Below are positions 43,584 to 52,359 of a stretch of DNA of 64,000 nt, one piece after another. The DNA is from RGIG9060 sp052173655 (lineage in GTDB: Bacteria > Spirochaetota > Spirochaetia > Treponematales > Treponemataceae), in the NCBI GenBank assembly GCA_052173655.1, contig JBQMYD010000001.1, positions 62,001 to 126,000 of the forward strand. The letters are read 5' to 3'. The notes below the pieces were generated by a model that ran no database searches, was not told the origin of the DNA, and was given only the letters and a program-made list of their open reading frames with translations. Every line of letters begins with the position of its first letter. Position 1 is the stretch's first letter. The translations under genes and the position numbers were made by a program.

Positions 43584-43612
43584 TTGTTATTTTATCAAGA
43601 TATATGTATAAT
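43584..43612 (+). promoter_or_regulatory. Candidate promoter for the first chemoreceptor gene
   Basis: TTGTTA (43584-43589), 17 nt, perfect TATAAT (43607-43612). This would give a leader of about 100 nt to ATG 43721. The 43443-43720 gap otherwise holds no gene. Confidence 0.6.
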
Positions 43613-43631
43613 TGCGCGAAAAAAAAGGGGG

Positions 43632-43674
43632 ATGTAAAAAGATACAAAAATGAATGAAAAAGGGTATCTTTTTT
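43632..43674 (+). promoter_or_regulatory. Leader hairpin and ATG-TAA start-stop before the chemoreceptor
   Basis: ATGTAA (43632-43637) follows GGGGG directly, making a minimal start-stop. AAAAAGATAC (43636-43645) can pair with GTATCTTTTT (43664-43673) around an 18-nt loop, followed by T. It may attenuate transcription or translation; the stem is AT-rich and the evidence weak. Confidence 0.3.
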
Positions 43675-43720
43675 CCTGCCTAAAAAAATATTAAAGAGTA
43701 TCAAGGATAATTTACAGTAT

Positions 43721-43781
43721 ATGAGTAATGTAAGAATAAAAAAGCGTTTTTCTTTGAAGAAAAAATTGGTTATTTTTTTTG
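43721..43781 (+). other. Out-of-frame 5' part of the chemoreceptor, with T8 tract
   Basis: ATG 43721 opens MSNVRIKKRFSLKKKLVIFF, then the frame ends in TAA soon after. Removing one T from the run 43773-43780 joins it to the long receptor frame, giving a normal cytoplasmic start plus first transmembrane helix (KLVIFLGLMAIVGFSINNFL). The adjacent receptor at 59645-62218 has the parallel KLVLVFGLMIIISNV. Confidence 0.7.
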
Positions 43782-45830
43782 GGTTTGATGGCTATTGTAG
43801 GCTTTTCAATCAATAATTTTTTAGCTATAAGATTTTCCCAAAGAGTTTTATTTGAAAACATAAAACTCCAGTTGGCAGATAAGGCTTCAGATATTGCAGA
43901 AATTACGGATAGTAAAATTTCCGTTTTTTTTACTTTTTTGGAAGGTTTGTCAAATCATCCTATAATGATTGACAAAAAAAAGTCTATTGAACAAAAACTT
44001 GAATTTATAAATAAAAGCATTTCTACCAATAAATATATTTTAGCGATAAACATTGCAGATACAAACGGCAATCTGTTTTTGTATGGAGGAAAGGTTATCA
44101 ATGTATCTTCTCAGGAATGGTATCCTATTGTTATGCAGGGAAAAACTTTTATTTCAGAACCGTTTATTTCTGCTGCAAATGACAAGTTGATTATAGTTGC
44201 AGTTATTCCGTTATATGATGAAACAAGACATATTATCGGCGCTTTGAATGTGAGTATAGACGGTTATTGGTTGAACAATGCAGTAAAAGATATTGTTATT
44301 GGAAAAACAGGGCAAGTTTCAATTTTGGGGAAAAACGGTTCTGTACTTGCAGACAGAGATATTGAGTTTGTTAAGAATAAAGTAAACATTATAGAAATGG
44401 GTAAAGAAAATCCAAAACTTTCTTCATTATCAAATTTTTTAAGTATTGCTGTAAATTCTACAAAAAATGATTCCGGATTTTATGAGTATGAAGGCATAAT
44501 GAAAATAGCCGCTTTTTCAAAAATGAAATCTACTGATTGGACAATCATCATATATTCTTCGTTGAGTGAATTTACTGATAAAATACGCAGTATGACTATG
44601 ATTGTCATTATTGTTTCATGTTGTATTTCAATTTTGGCTATTCTAGGTATGTATTTTTTTGCAGATTTTATGTTTAAACCTATCAAAAAAACAGTTAATG
44701 CACTTGAAAATATTTCTCAAGGAGAAGGTGATCTTACTGTAAGACTTGCTTTACAGGGAAATGATGAAATTACCGATATGTCAGAGTATTTTAATCAGAC
44801 TATCGAAAAAATAGGTTCTTCAATAAAGACTATAGACGACAATGTGGATACGATGAAAAACATAGGTAATGAACTTTCTACAAATATGACAAAAACTGTA
44901 GATACTATCTATCAAATTAGCAAAAATGTAGAAAATGTAGAGCAACAGACAAAAACTCAAGCCGGAAGTGTGAATGAAACCGCTCTTGCTGCAAGACAAA
45001 TTATCAATATCATCGGAGCTGTAAATTCAAATATAAAAATACAGGCACAAAGCGTGGAAACTTCATCTTCTTCAATTGAAGGCATGATGGAAAATATCGA
45101 AAATGTAACTTCACTGTTGGAAAAAAACAATGTTTTGATAGATGAAGCATGCAAACAAACCGAACAGGGGAAATCCAGTGTAAAAATTGCAAATGAAATT
45201 GTAAAGCTGATTGCAGAAAAGTCAGGTTCTCTTTTTGAAGCAAGCCAAGTAATTCAAAATATTGCCGATCAAACAAACTTGCTTGCAATGAATGCTGCTA
45301 TAGAAGCAGCCCATGCAGGAGAAACAGGAAAAGGTTTTGCAGTTGTTGCCGATGAAATTAGAAAACTTGCGGAAGAGTCGAATTTGCAGGGAAAACAAAT
45401 AGATGAAGTAATAAAAGGAACATTGGAGAATATCGATAATATCAGTGCTGCAGGAAAAGATACTGAAAATATATTTGATCATGTATATGAGCTTATCAAC
45501 GATGTTTTTATGCAAGAAACAAAGATTTTAAAATCTATGCGTTCTCAAGCAAGTGAAAGTAAGGAAATACGGCAGGCAATTAAGAGTATTCGTTCCGTAA
45601 CCGAACAGGTAAAAGCAGGGTCTCAAGAAATGGAAAAAGGCGGAGAACACATCGCTATGGAAATTAAAAAATTGGACGAACTTACTGATATCATTACTTC
45701 AAGTATGAATGAAATGTCAGTTGGAATTACGGATATAAATGGAGCTATAAAAGAAATAAACGGTATGACTATAAAAAATAAAAGTAGTATTGAAAATCTT
45801 GCTACAGAAATCGGAAAATTCAAAGTATAA
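43779..45830 (+). CDS. Methyl-accepting chemotaxis protein, frameshifted at its 5' end
   Basis: The uninterrupted frame gives 683 residues from a TTG; with the upstream part it would be about 702. After the first membrane helix comes a dCache-like periplasmic sensor (about 30-260; SSQEWYPIVMQGKTFISEPFISAANDKL and PLYDETRHIIGALNVSIDG). A second helix lies at about 270-295. HAMP begins near FKPIKKTVNALENISQGEGDLTVRL. The cytoplasmic signalling hairpin carries IADQTNLLAMNAAIEAAHAGETGKGFAVVADEIRKLAEES. Signals go to CheA/CheW and the flagellar motor. Whether it is expressed depends on slippage, an internal start, or a sequencing error in the T8 run. Confidence 0.85.
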   Translation: MGLMAIVGFSINNFLAIRFSQRVLFENIKLQLADKASDIAEITDSKISVFFTFLEGLSNHPIMIDKKKSIEQKLEFINKSISTNKYILAINIADTNGNLFLYGGKVINVSSQEWYPIVMQGKTFISEPFISAANDKLIIVAVIPLYDETRHIIGALNVSIDGYWLNNAVKDIVIGKTGQVSILGKNGSVLADRDIEFVKNKVNIIEMGKENPKLSSLSNFLSIAVNSTKNDSGFYEYEGIMKIAAFSKMKSTDWTIIIYSSLSEFTDKIRSMTMIVIIVSCCISILAILGMYFFADFMFKPIKKTVNALENISQGEGDLTVRLALQGNDEITDMSEYFNQTIEKIGSSIKTIDDNVDTMKNIGNELSTNMTKTVDTIYQISKNVENVEQQTKTQAGSVNETALAARQIINIIGAVNSNIKIQAQSVETSSSSIEGMMENIENVTSLLEKNNVLIDEACKQTEQGKSSVKIANEIVKLIAEKSGSLFEASQVIQNIADQTNLLAMNAAIEAAHAGETGKGFAVVADEIRKLAEESNLQGKQIDEVIKGTLENIDNISAAGKDTENIFDHVYELINDVFMQETKILKSMRSQASESKEIRQAIKSIRSVTEQVKAGSQEMEKGGEHIAMEIKKLDELTDIITSSMNEMSVGITDINGAIKEINGMTIKNKSSIENLATEIGKFKV

Positions 45831-45873
45831 ATGCTTTTCTGTCATGTTCGTTTTTTAAATAAAAAATATAATA

Positions 45874-45903
45874 TTGACTAAAAAGCATAAAATTTGATAT
45901 GCT
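45874..45903 (+). promoter_or_regulatory. Promoter and structured leader of the rpsF operon
   Basis: TTGACT (45874-45879), 18 nt, TATGCT (45898-45903). The leader to 45959 contains a small hairpin, GGGACA (45917-45922) with TGTTCC (45930-45935), and ends in AAGGAG. Autoregulation of rpsF by S6:S18 is known in other bacteria, but I cannot recognise that motif here. Confidence 0.6.
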
Positions 45904-45959
45904 GAGAAGACCCCTTGGGACATATTTTGTGTTCCTACTAATCCATAAGGAGTATTTAA

Positions 45960-46241
45960 ATGAGAAAATACGAGTTAATGACTATCTTTCCTATTGATGA
46001 AGATAAGTCCAAAGCTGCACTCGAAGAAGTAAGAAATGTTTTGACTTCTTTCAGTGCTGAAATCCTCAGCGAGGAACCTTTCGGTGATCGTGAATTAACC
46101 TATACCGTAAAAAAGCAAAACAGAGGTAGATTCATTCTTTTCAATATCGATGCAAATCCTGCAAAGATTGTTGAAATTGATCAGCAGTTTAAATTAATTG
46201 AAAATCTACTTAAATTTTTGTTTGTTCGAGTAGAAGAATAA
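45960..46241 (+). CDS. rpsF: 30S ribosomal protein S6
   Basis: A 93-residue ribosomal protein that pairs with S18 on the 30S platform. MRKYELMTIFPIDEDKSKAALEEVRNVL and GDRELTYTVKKQNRGRFILFNIDA are typical. AAGGAG precedes the start. It opens the conserved rpsF-ssb-rpsR-rplI-dnaB operon. Confidence 0.96.
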   Translation: MRKYELMTIFPIDEDKSKAALEEVRNVLTSFSAEILSEEPFGDRELTYTVKKQNRGRFILFNIDANPAKIVEIDQQFKLIENLLKFLFVRVEE

Positions 46242-46260
46242 AATTTATCGGAGGTGTTTT

Positions 46261-46779
46261 ATGGTAGATTTGAATAGTGTTTCCATCATCGGAAGACTTA
46301 CGCGTGATGCAGAGTTAAAATATACAAGTGGCGGAATGGCTGTTTCAAATTTTTCTATTGCCGTTAACCGCCGCCGAAAAAATGGAGATCAGTGGGTTGA
46401 TGAAGTTAGCTTTTTTGATGTTAATTTTTTTGGAAAATCCGCAGAATCTCTAAAGCAGTATCTTCTAAAAGGTAAACAGATTGCAATTAATGGTGAATTG
46501 CGTCAGGACAGATGGGAAAAAGACGGACAGAATCACAGCCGAGTTTTTATAGTAGCTAACACTGTTGAACTTTTAGGCGGAGGTGGTAATTCGGGTTCTA
46601 ATAATTTTGCGGGAGGAAATGGTCAATACAGTTCTTCTTATGCAAATACACAGGGGTATAACAACCGGAATTCTTTGCCTAACGATTCTTCTTTCCAGCG
46701 TCAGGATACATCGGGAGATTCTTACGATCCCGGTTCATCTTACAGCGATTCTTCTTTTCCGGAAGATATTCCATTTTAA
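46261..46779 (+). CDS. ssb: Single-stranded DNA-binding protein SSB
   Basis: A 172-residue SSB. The OB fold (about 1-108) starts LNSVSIIGRLTRDAELKYTSGGMAVSNFSIAVNR and includes GKQIAINGELRQDRWEKDGQ. A Gly/Asn/Ser-rich flexible linker follows. The C-terminal tip PEDIPF is the docking peptide for DNA-repair and replication partners. It lies between rpsF and rpsR as in most bacteria; GGAGG precedes ATG 46261. Confidence 0.96.
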   Translation: MVDLNSVSIIGRLTRDAELKYTSGGMAVSNFSIAVNRRRKNGDQWVDEVSFFDVNFFGKSAESLKQYLLKGKQIAINGELRQDRWEKDGQNHSRVFIVANTVELLGGGGNSGSNNFAGGNGQYSSSYANTQGYNNRNSLPNDSSFQRQDTSGDSYDPGSSYSDSSFPEDIPF

Positions 46780-46797
46780 CAATCATAGGAGAAAATT

Positions 46798-47097
46798 ATG
46801 TCAGACGAAATGATGAAAGATATGGAGTCCGTAATGGATTCACAAATGCGGGATGCAGATGATAAAACTCCCAGAGCGAGAGGAAAGACTTTTTTTAGAA
46901 AAAAAGTTTGCCGTTTTTGTGCAAACAAATCTAAAATCGATTACAAAGATCCTGAATCACTAAAAAGATATACTACAGAACGTGGTAAGATTTTACCTAG
47001 ACGTATTACAGGAACATGTGCAAAACATCAAAGAGAACTTGCTCTTGAAATTAAACGAGCAAGAGCTATTTGTTTGTTGCCTTTTGTAACCGAATAA
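46798..47097 (+). CDS. rpsR: 30S ribosomal protein S18
   Basis: A 99-residue S18 with a ~30-residue acidic/basic N-terminal extension. The core KKVCRFCANKSKIDYKDPESLKRYTTERGKILPRRITGTCAKHQRELALEIKRARAICLLPFV is canonical and keeps the CxxC pair and later Cys-x2-His seen in zinc-binding S18 forms. It partners with S6. Confidence 0.95.
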   Translation: MSDEMMKDMESVMDSQMRDADDKTPRARGKTFFRKKVCRFCANKSKIDYKDPESLKRYTTERGKILPRRITGTCAKHQRELALEIKRARAICLLPFVTE

Positions 47098-47119
47098 GAA
47101 AGCCGTTGTGCTTAAAAAA

Positions 47120-47152
47120 AGCCTGCGATCCAACTCCTGGTAACGCCGGGCT
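47120..47152 (+). promoter_or_regulatory. Structured spacer between rpsR and rplI
   Basis: AGCCTGCG (47120-47127) can pair with CGCCGGGCT (47144-47152) with one bulged C; an alternative smaller hairpin is CCTGG (47136-47140) with CCGGG (47146-47150). The spacer is clearly more GC-rich than its surroundings. It could be an mRNA processing, stability or protein-binding element. Confidence 0.5.
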
Positions 47153-47177
47153 AAAATTAATAGGAGCTTGATACAAA

Positions 47178-47720
47178 ATGAAAGTAATTCTTAATGAAGA
47201 TGTAAAACACTTGGGTGAAGAAGGTGATGTAAAAGTTGTTGCAAACGGATATGCAAGAAATTATCTTTTTCCTAGGAATTTGGCATTGCCGTATAATGAT
47301 TTAACTGTAGCTTATTTTGAAAGCCGAAAAGAAGAAATAGAAGCCAAAAAGGCAGAAAAAAGAGAAGCAGCTGCTTCCATAAAAGAAAAATTGTCTAATC
47401 TTACTATTTCTTTGTCTATGCCGGCAGGAAATAACGGAAAGCTTTTTGGAGCTGTTACAAATCAGACTATTGCAGATTATCTTGCTGCACAAGGTTTTGA
47501 AATCGAAAGAAAACGAATTGAAGTTCCGGGTCTTACGATTAAAAACTTGGGGAAATATACTGTTACTGTGCGTCTTTATGAAGCTGCTTTTGCAGAAGTT
47601 GCAGTAGAAGTTATTGCACAAGATGCTAAGGATGATGCGGAAGAAAAAGCTGAAGCAAAAAAGGTAAAAACCGAAAAGGTAGAAACAGAAAACAAACCTG
47701 AAGTAACTTCGGAAGATTAG
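47178..47720 (+). CDS. rplI: 50S ribosomal protein L9
   Basis: A 180-residue L9. The N-terminal RNA-binding domain has MKVILNEDVKHLGEEGDVKVVANGYARNYLFPRNLALP. The long central helix and the C-terminal domain (KLFGAVTNQTIADYLAAQGFEIERKRI) follow. The last ~30 residues are a charged Lys/Glu/Ala tail not found in the E. coli protein. AGGAG precedes ATG 47178. Confidence 0.96.
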   Translation: MKVILNEDVKHLGEEGDVKVVANGYARNYLFPRNLALPYNDLTVAYFESRKEEIEAKKAEKREAAASIKEKLSNLTISLSMPAGNNGKLFGAVTNQTIADYLAAQGFEIERKRIEVPGLTIKNLGKYTVTVRLYEAAFAEVAVEVIAQDAKDDAEEKAEAKKVKTEKVETENKPEVTSED

Positions 47721-47739
47721 TTAAGGCGCCGGATAAGCT

Positions 47740-49074
47740 ATGGCAACTCAGTTAAAAGATAAAATTCCGCCCCACAATATGGATGCAGAGCAGGCTACTT
47801 TAGGGGCCGTTCTTTATGATTGGGATGCCATAGACAGAGTTCATAATTTTTTAACACCTGATAAATTTTATTTATTTCAACATCAAAAAATATATTCTGC
47901 ACTTTTGGATTTGTATAACAAAGGTGTTAGAGGCGACTTGGTATCAGTTCAAGACGAGCTTTCAAAGCGTGGAGAATTGGATTCATGTGGCGGTACTGCT
48001 TATATCAGCGAGCTTGCAGGTAAGGTTCCTACAAGTGCCAACGTAGAATACTATGCACAAATTGTTTTGGATCAAGCAGTTCGGCGTGATTTGATAAAGA
48101 CTGCTTCTAATCTTGTTTTGTATGCACATGACGATACCAAGCGTTACACGGAAGTTTTAGAGGATGCTCAAAAAAGTATTTTTGAACTTACAGAAATTTC
48201 TTCAAGCCATACTTTCAATCCTATAAAAGATTTAATTCCTAAAACCATGGAAAATATTGCAAGAGTTTTTTCAAATAAGAATGAATTAAGCGGTGTTCCC
48301 AGCGGTTTTCCCTCAATTGATAGAATGACATCCGGATTTCAAAATTCTGAAATGATAATTTTAGGTGCCAGACCTTCTATCGGAAAAACAGCTATGGCTC
48401 TTTCAATGTTGCATCACATTGCAGTTGAAAAGAAAATACCGGCAGCTTTTTTTTCTTTGGAAATGGCAGATGTTCAAATTGTTCAAAGACTTTTGGTTCA
48501 GCAATCCAGAATTCGCTCTGATAAACTGCGTAACGGTTTTATGACACATAACGAATATAGTCAACTTGGAATTGCTGCCGGAGCACTTTATGAATCTCCT
48601 CTTTTTATAGTTGATGCTCCCAATATGAATTTGTTGGATTTAAGGGCGGTTGCACGCAGATTAAAAGAACAGTATGACATAAAAATAATGTTTGTTGATT
48701 ACATCGGACTTATCGGAGGGGAGGTTGGGCAAAAAGACTATGAAAGAGTTTCGGAAGCTTCTCGTTCTCTAAAAAGTCTTGCAAGGGAGTTGAGAATTCC
48801 TATCGTAGTACTTTCACAGGTTGCCCGTTCTTCTGAAGGCAAAGCTCCTTCTCTTGCAGAATTAAGAGATTCCGGTAGTATCGAACAAGATGCCGATGTT
48901 GTAATGTTTCTTCATAGAGAAAGAAAGGCAACTGCAGAAAGCGGTTCTGAAGCAATAGATACCGAAGTTCACATAGCAAAGCAAAGAAACGGTCCGACGG
49001 GAATGGTTAAACTTGCATATTTTCCTGCATTCACAAAATTTGAAAACTGTTCAGATTATCGTGATAATATGTAA
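47740..49074 (+). CDS. dnaB: Replicative DNA helicase DnaB
   Basis: A 444-residue hexameric helicase. The N-terminal domain has PPHNMDAEQATLGAVL. The RecA-like domain has Walker A GARPSIGKT (about 211-219), FFSLEMADVQIVQRLL, Walker B IMFVDYIGLI, and the arginine-finger/sensor region VVLSQVARSSEGKAPSLAELRDSGSIEQDADVVMFLHRE. No intein or insertion is present. It ends the rpsF operon and overlaps the convergent beta-propeller gene by 19 nt. Confidence 0.97.
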   Translation: MATQLKDKIPPHNMDAEQATLGAVLYDWDAIDRVHNFLTPDKFYLFQHQKIYSALLDLYNKGVRGDLVSVQDELSKRGELDSCGGTAYISELAGKVPTSANVEYYAQIVLDQAVRRDLIKTASNLVLYAHDDTKRYTEVLEDAQKSIFELTEISSSHTFNPIKDLIPKTMENIARVFSNKNELSGVPSGFPSIDRMTSGFQNSEMIILGARPSIGKTAMALSMLHHIAVEKKIPAAFFSLEMADVQIVQRLLVQQSRIRSDKLRNGFMTHNEYSQLGIAAGALYESPLFIVDAPNMNLLDLRAVARRLKEQYDIKIMFVDYIGLIGGEVGQKDYERVSEASRSLKSLARELRIPIVVLSQVARSSEGKAPSLAELRDSGSIEQDADVVMFLHRERKATAESGSEAIDTEVHIAKQRNGPTGMVKLAYFPAFTKFENCSDYRDNM

Positions 49075-50960
49075 TCTTCATGGTTCATATACCAATTTTC
49101 TAATTTTGCATTTGAGACTGCATTGTACCATGTAATGCTACCGTCATGATTTAAGGTCGCTATAAAATTTGAATTTCCTGCAATTTTTTTAGGTAAAGAT
49201 GCTGAGCGTTTTAAAATAAAACTTTTCTTAGTAGAAAGATTTATGGCTCTTGTTGCAGACTTTCCTATATTCGTGTATAAAATTCCGTTTATAAATCTTA
49301 AAAATGCTGTAGTGTCTTCATCTTGCCAAGAAAGAATTGTATTGTATTTTTTGCCGGCAACATTGTATGTAAAGACTTCCGTGATTTTTTTCCCATTCGG
49401 ATTTGAATTGCTGATTCCGTAAATAATATTGTCATTTTGTTTATGACAAAGTCCGTATACTATTTCTCCGTTAACTTGCAGAGGAACTGTTTCTTTTGTT
49501 GAAATATCAACAGTAATCAATGCTGTTTTTGGATTTGTGATTGCCGTTTTTGCTGTATACAAAACTTTTTCAATAAGAATTGCATCTTGAAGTCCCGTTC
49601 CTGAATATACTTTTGAAATTTCATTTAACTCGCAATCAAAATAAATAAGTGAAGAATTGCCTGCTACAACGACAATTTTTTTCTCGTAAGTGTTGACAGA
49701 AGTAATTGGCAAATCAATAGAAAAAAGAATTTCAGGTGGCATAAGTTTATCATTTTCATTTTTAATTATGTAAACAGGTGAAAGATCATCTTTTGACCAT
49801 AAAATTAAGTCATTGTTTTCTGTTAAGGTAATATTTTTTGCACCTACATCTGTAAATAAAAGTTTTGTATCTTCTTTTGATAATATTGTGGAACTGTACA
49901 AATTGTTGTTTGCTATAAAAAACACATTTTCTTCGGTTACTTCAATATCGGTAATTTTTTTATAAGGATTTTCTGTAAAATTATATGCAAACTCTACTTC
50001 ACCATTTGGGGCAGAATTTATGTAAAAAAGGGCACCGATTGCTGTTGAAATAAAAATTTTTTCATTTATTATTAGCGCTTTATCGATTTTTTGCAGTTTT
50101 CTAAAATCAAAATTTTTTATAAAAATACTTTCAAACTGGAATTCACCTTTTTTAAGAGGAATATATTTTAGGGAATAACAATATTGTTCCGGGTTTTCTT
50201 CAATGTAAAACAGGTCTGAATCCGAATTTCCAACTAAAATCGGAGACAAACAGTCAATTTCTGCCTTGTTTTTTCCGTTTGTGGCATCTACAACTATTAT
50301 TTTGTTATCTTTTGTTCCTGCAAGATATCGGTTATTGTGAACAAGCATTGCGTTCTCAAGATAGGATTCACAGCTAAATTCATAGGTTTTATTTTTTTCC
50401 GAAAAATTAAAATACTCAATATCTCCTTCCATGTTGTAAGTAATCATAGTTTTTTCGTTTTTTCCGGTTTTTGCTAAATGAACTACTCCTGTAGATTGAT
50501 TTAATACTGAAAGCGGAGTTCCGTTTAGTGTATCTAAAAAGAGAAGACCATCAACGCTGGAAGTTCCAACAGTCAGATAAGAGCCTTTCTCCGTGTATCC
50601 TAACGAAACTATAGAATCTGTAAATCTTTTTGCAAATTTTCTTGTTTGCGTTTTCCAATTCCATACAGATACTCTGTGAACTGCAAAATTATCTGTCTCA
50701 TAAATTGCAATATCATAACCGTTTGGGCTTACTGCAATAAGTTTTATTTCTAGATTGCTTATTTGATAATGTTCTCCGTTTCCATTTTCAGTCCATTTTA
50801 TTACAAAACCATCATCTCCGCATGTAAAAAAACTGTTGTTATTAATAGCAAATGATCTTATTGCACCCATATGCGGTTGATTTGATATTTGAATTTGAGC
50901 AAAAATATCTGCAAAAATGAACAAAGCAAAAAACGATAAAAAAAATCTTTTTATACTCAT
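49056..50960 (-). CDS. Secreted WD40-like beta-propeller protein
   Basis: A 634-residue exported protein. Signal peptide MSIKRFFLSFFALFIFADIFAQ leads to repeating beta units with WD40 character: GAIRSFAINNNSFFTCGDDGFVIKWT, IAVSPNGYDIAIYE, VSVWNWKTQTRKFAKRF and so on, ending NFIATLNHDGSITWYNAV. It could form one or two propellers in the periplasm as a binding scaffold. It starts 1 nt after rseP and is likely translated with it. Its ligand is unknown. Confidence 0.78.
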   Translation of the reverse strand: MSIKRFFLSFFALFIFADIFAQIQISNQPHMGAIRSFAINNNSFFTCGDDGFVIKWTENGNGEHYQISNLEIKLIAVSPNGYDIAIYETDNFAVHRVSVWNWKTQTRKFAKRFTDSIVSLGYTEKGSYLTVGTSSVDGLLFLDTLNGTPLSVLNQSTGVVHLAKTGKNEKTMITYNMEGDIEYFNFSEKNKTYEFSCESYLENAMLVHNNRYLAGTKDNKIIVVDATNGKNKAEIDCLSPILVGNSDSDLFYIEENPEQYCYSLKYIPLKKGEFQFESIFIKNFDFRKLQKIDKALIINEKIFISTAIGALFYINSAPNGEVEFAYNFTENPYKKITDIEVTEENVFFIANNNLYSSTILSKEDTKLLFTDVGAKNITLTENNDLILWSKDDLSPVYIIKNENDKLMPPEILFSIDLPITSVNTYEKKIVVVAGNSSLIYFDCELNEISKVYSGTGLQDAILIEKVLYTAKTAITNPKTALITVDISTKETVPLQVNGEIVYGLCHKQNDNIIYGISNSNPNGKKITEVFTYNVAGKKYNTILSWQDEDTTAFLRFINGILYTNIGKSATRAINLSTKKSFILKRSASLPKKIAGNSNFIATLNHDGSITWYNAVSNAKLENWYMNHEDYILSR

Positions 50961-50961
50961 T

Positions 50962-52359
50962 TTAAATTCCTTTTATTTTATTTATTAGATAAGAAATATC
51001 TCCAAAAAGTGCAAAAGAAAAAAGAATCAGTATAATTGCAAGCCCCACAAATTGTATATAGTATTGAAATTTTGGAGAAATTTTTTTATTACAGATTGCT
51101 TCGATTAGAGAAACAAGAATTAATCCTCCGTCTAAAATTGGAATGGGAAGTAAATTCATTATAAAAAGGGAAATACTGATTATAGAAAGAAAAGTCAAAA
51201 TATTTACAAGACCTGCAGAAAATCCTTCTGAAAAACCTTCTTTTGCACTGTCGCCCAACATTACGGTAATTCTTAACGGCCCGGAAACTGCCTTTGTTAT
51301 GTTTATGCCTTTGAATAATAAAGCAATGCTTTTAATGGTAAGAGCAGTGTTCATTCCGGCTTCTTTTATACCCTGCTTGATAGCCGGAAAAAAAGAAAAC
51401 TTTTTTGATTCTACTTGTTCTGCATGAAATATAATTCCGATAACAGAATTACCGTTTTTTTCTGTTGGAACAACATTTTCAATAATAACACTTTTTCCAT
51501 TTCGTAAAACTGTTAAATCAAATTTTTCCTGTCCATAAATATTTTTTTTATACTCTGCAGTATTGGCTATGTCTTTTCCGTTTATCTGTAATATAAAATC
51601 TCCTTGCATAAGTCCTGCAATTTCAGCAGAGCTGCCGGGTTCTATTTCGTCAATAATAGGATCAGTCCAGCTAACAATACCTATGACCCCGGCTCCGGTT
51701 TCCTTATTAAGGCTTGGAGTTATTTCCACATCAAAAATTTGATTTTCGTTAGAATTTGATTTTAAGTTATCGTTGCGTTCAACAGTCAATTTTATTTGTT
51801 TTTTTGCATTTACGGCAATGTTTTCATAAATATCGTTAAAATATGGAGTAGGTTTGTCATTTATTGCAATGATTTTATCTCCTGTTTTTAAACCTTTTTC
51901 TGCTGCAAGCGAAGTCATTTCAGGATATATTTCATTTGCAAGAATAATTTTATTACCTGAAGTGTAATATGAATACCCTGTCATAGCTATAATCATGTAT
52001 GCAAAAATTGCAAAAATAAAATTAAATCCGGGCCCTGCAAAAGCAATCAATATTCGCTTTACAGGATGAATTGCATAAAATGAACCTTTTTCACTTTTTA
52101 TACTTTCTTTTTTTTCGTTTATTGCAATTTCAAAGTCTTTTTGACCTTTTAATCCGCAATATCCTCCTAAAGGAATTAACGATAATCTATAATCTGTTCC
52201 CTTTATTTTTTTGTGCAATAAAATTGGCCCCATTCCTATTGAAAAACTTTCTACGATTACTCCGCAAGCACGGGCTAACAAAAAATGTCCAAACTCATGA
52301 ATTAATACCAAAAGATTCAAGCCTAAAAGTCCATAAACAATTGAAATGGCAGTTTTCAT
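50962..52359 (-). CDS. rseP: RseP family site-2 intramembrane zinc protease
   Basis: A 465-residue M50 protease. The zinc motif HEFGHFLLAR is in the first transmembrane helix (about 21-30) and the second zinc ligand is in LLPIPILDGG near the C-terminus. Two PDZ domains lie between (DEIYPEMTSLAAEKGLKTGDKIIAIND and EIEPGSSAEIAGLMQGDFILQING). Relatives cleave anti-sigma factors or remnant signal peptides. It overlaps dxr by 4 nt (ATGA on the minus strand). Confidence 0.94.
   Translation of the reverse strand: MKTAISIVYGLLGLNLLVLIHEFGHFLLARACGVIVESFSIGMGPILLHKKIKGTDYRLSLIPLGGYCGLKGQKDFEIAINEKKESIKSEKGSFYAIHPVKRILIAFAGPGFNFIFAIFAYMIIAMTGYSYYTSGNKIILANEIYPEMTSLAAEKGLKTGDKIIAINDKPTPYFNDIYENIAVNAKKQIKLTVERNDNLKSNSNENQIFDVEITPSLNKETGAGVIGIVSWTDPIIDEIEPGSSAEIAGLMQGDFILQINGKDIANTAEYKKNIYGQEKFDLTVLRNGKSVIIENVVPTEKNGNSVIGIIFHAEQVESKKFSFFPAIKQGIKEAGMNTALTIKSIALLFKGINITKAVSGPLRITVMLGDSAKEGFSEGFSAGLVNILTFLSIISISLFIMNLLPIPILDGGLILVSLIEAICNKKISPKFQYYIQFVGLAIILILFSFALFGDISYLINKIKGI

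Noticed and set aside
43681..43710. Sigma-28 (TAAA ... GCCGATAA) promoter before the chemoreceptor
   Set aside because: TAAA and GGATAA are present but the spacing and the GCC part do not fit; a better sigma-70 match lies at 43584-43612.
45905..45959. S6:S18-binding leader in front of rpsF
   Set aside because: A small hairpin exists, but I could not recognise the conserved bulge and loop bases described for that motif, so only a generic hairpin is noted.
47136..47152. String resembling cloning-vector lacZ-alpha sequence (GGTAACGCC)
   Set aside because: The match is only about nine bases, the flanks differ, and the bases take part in a local hairpin; no vector contamination is indicated.
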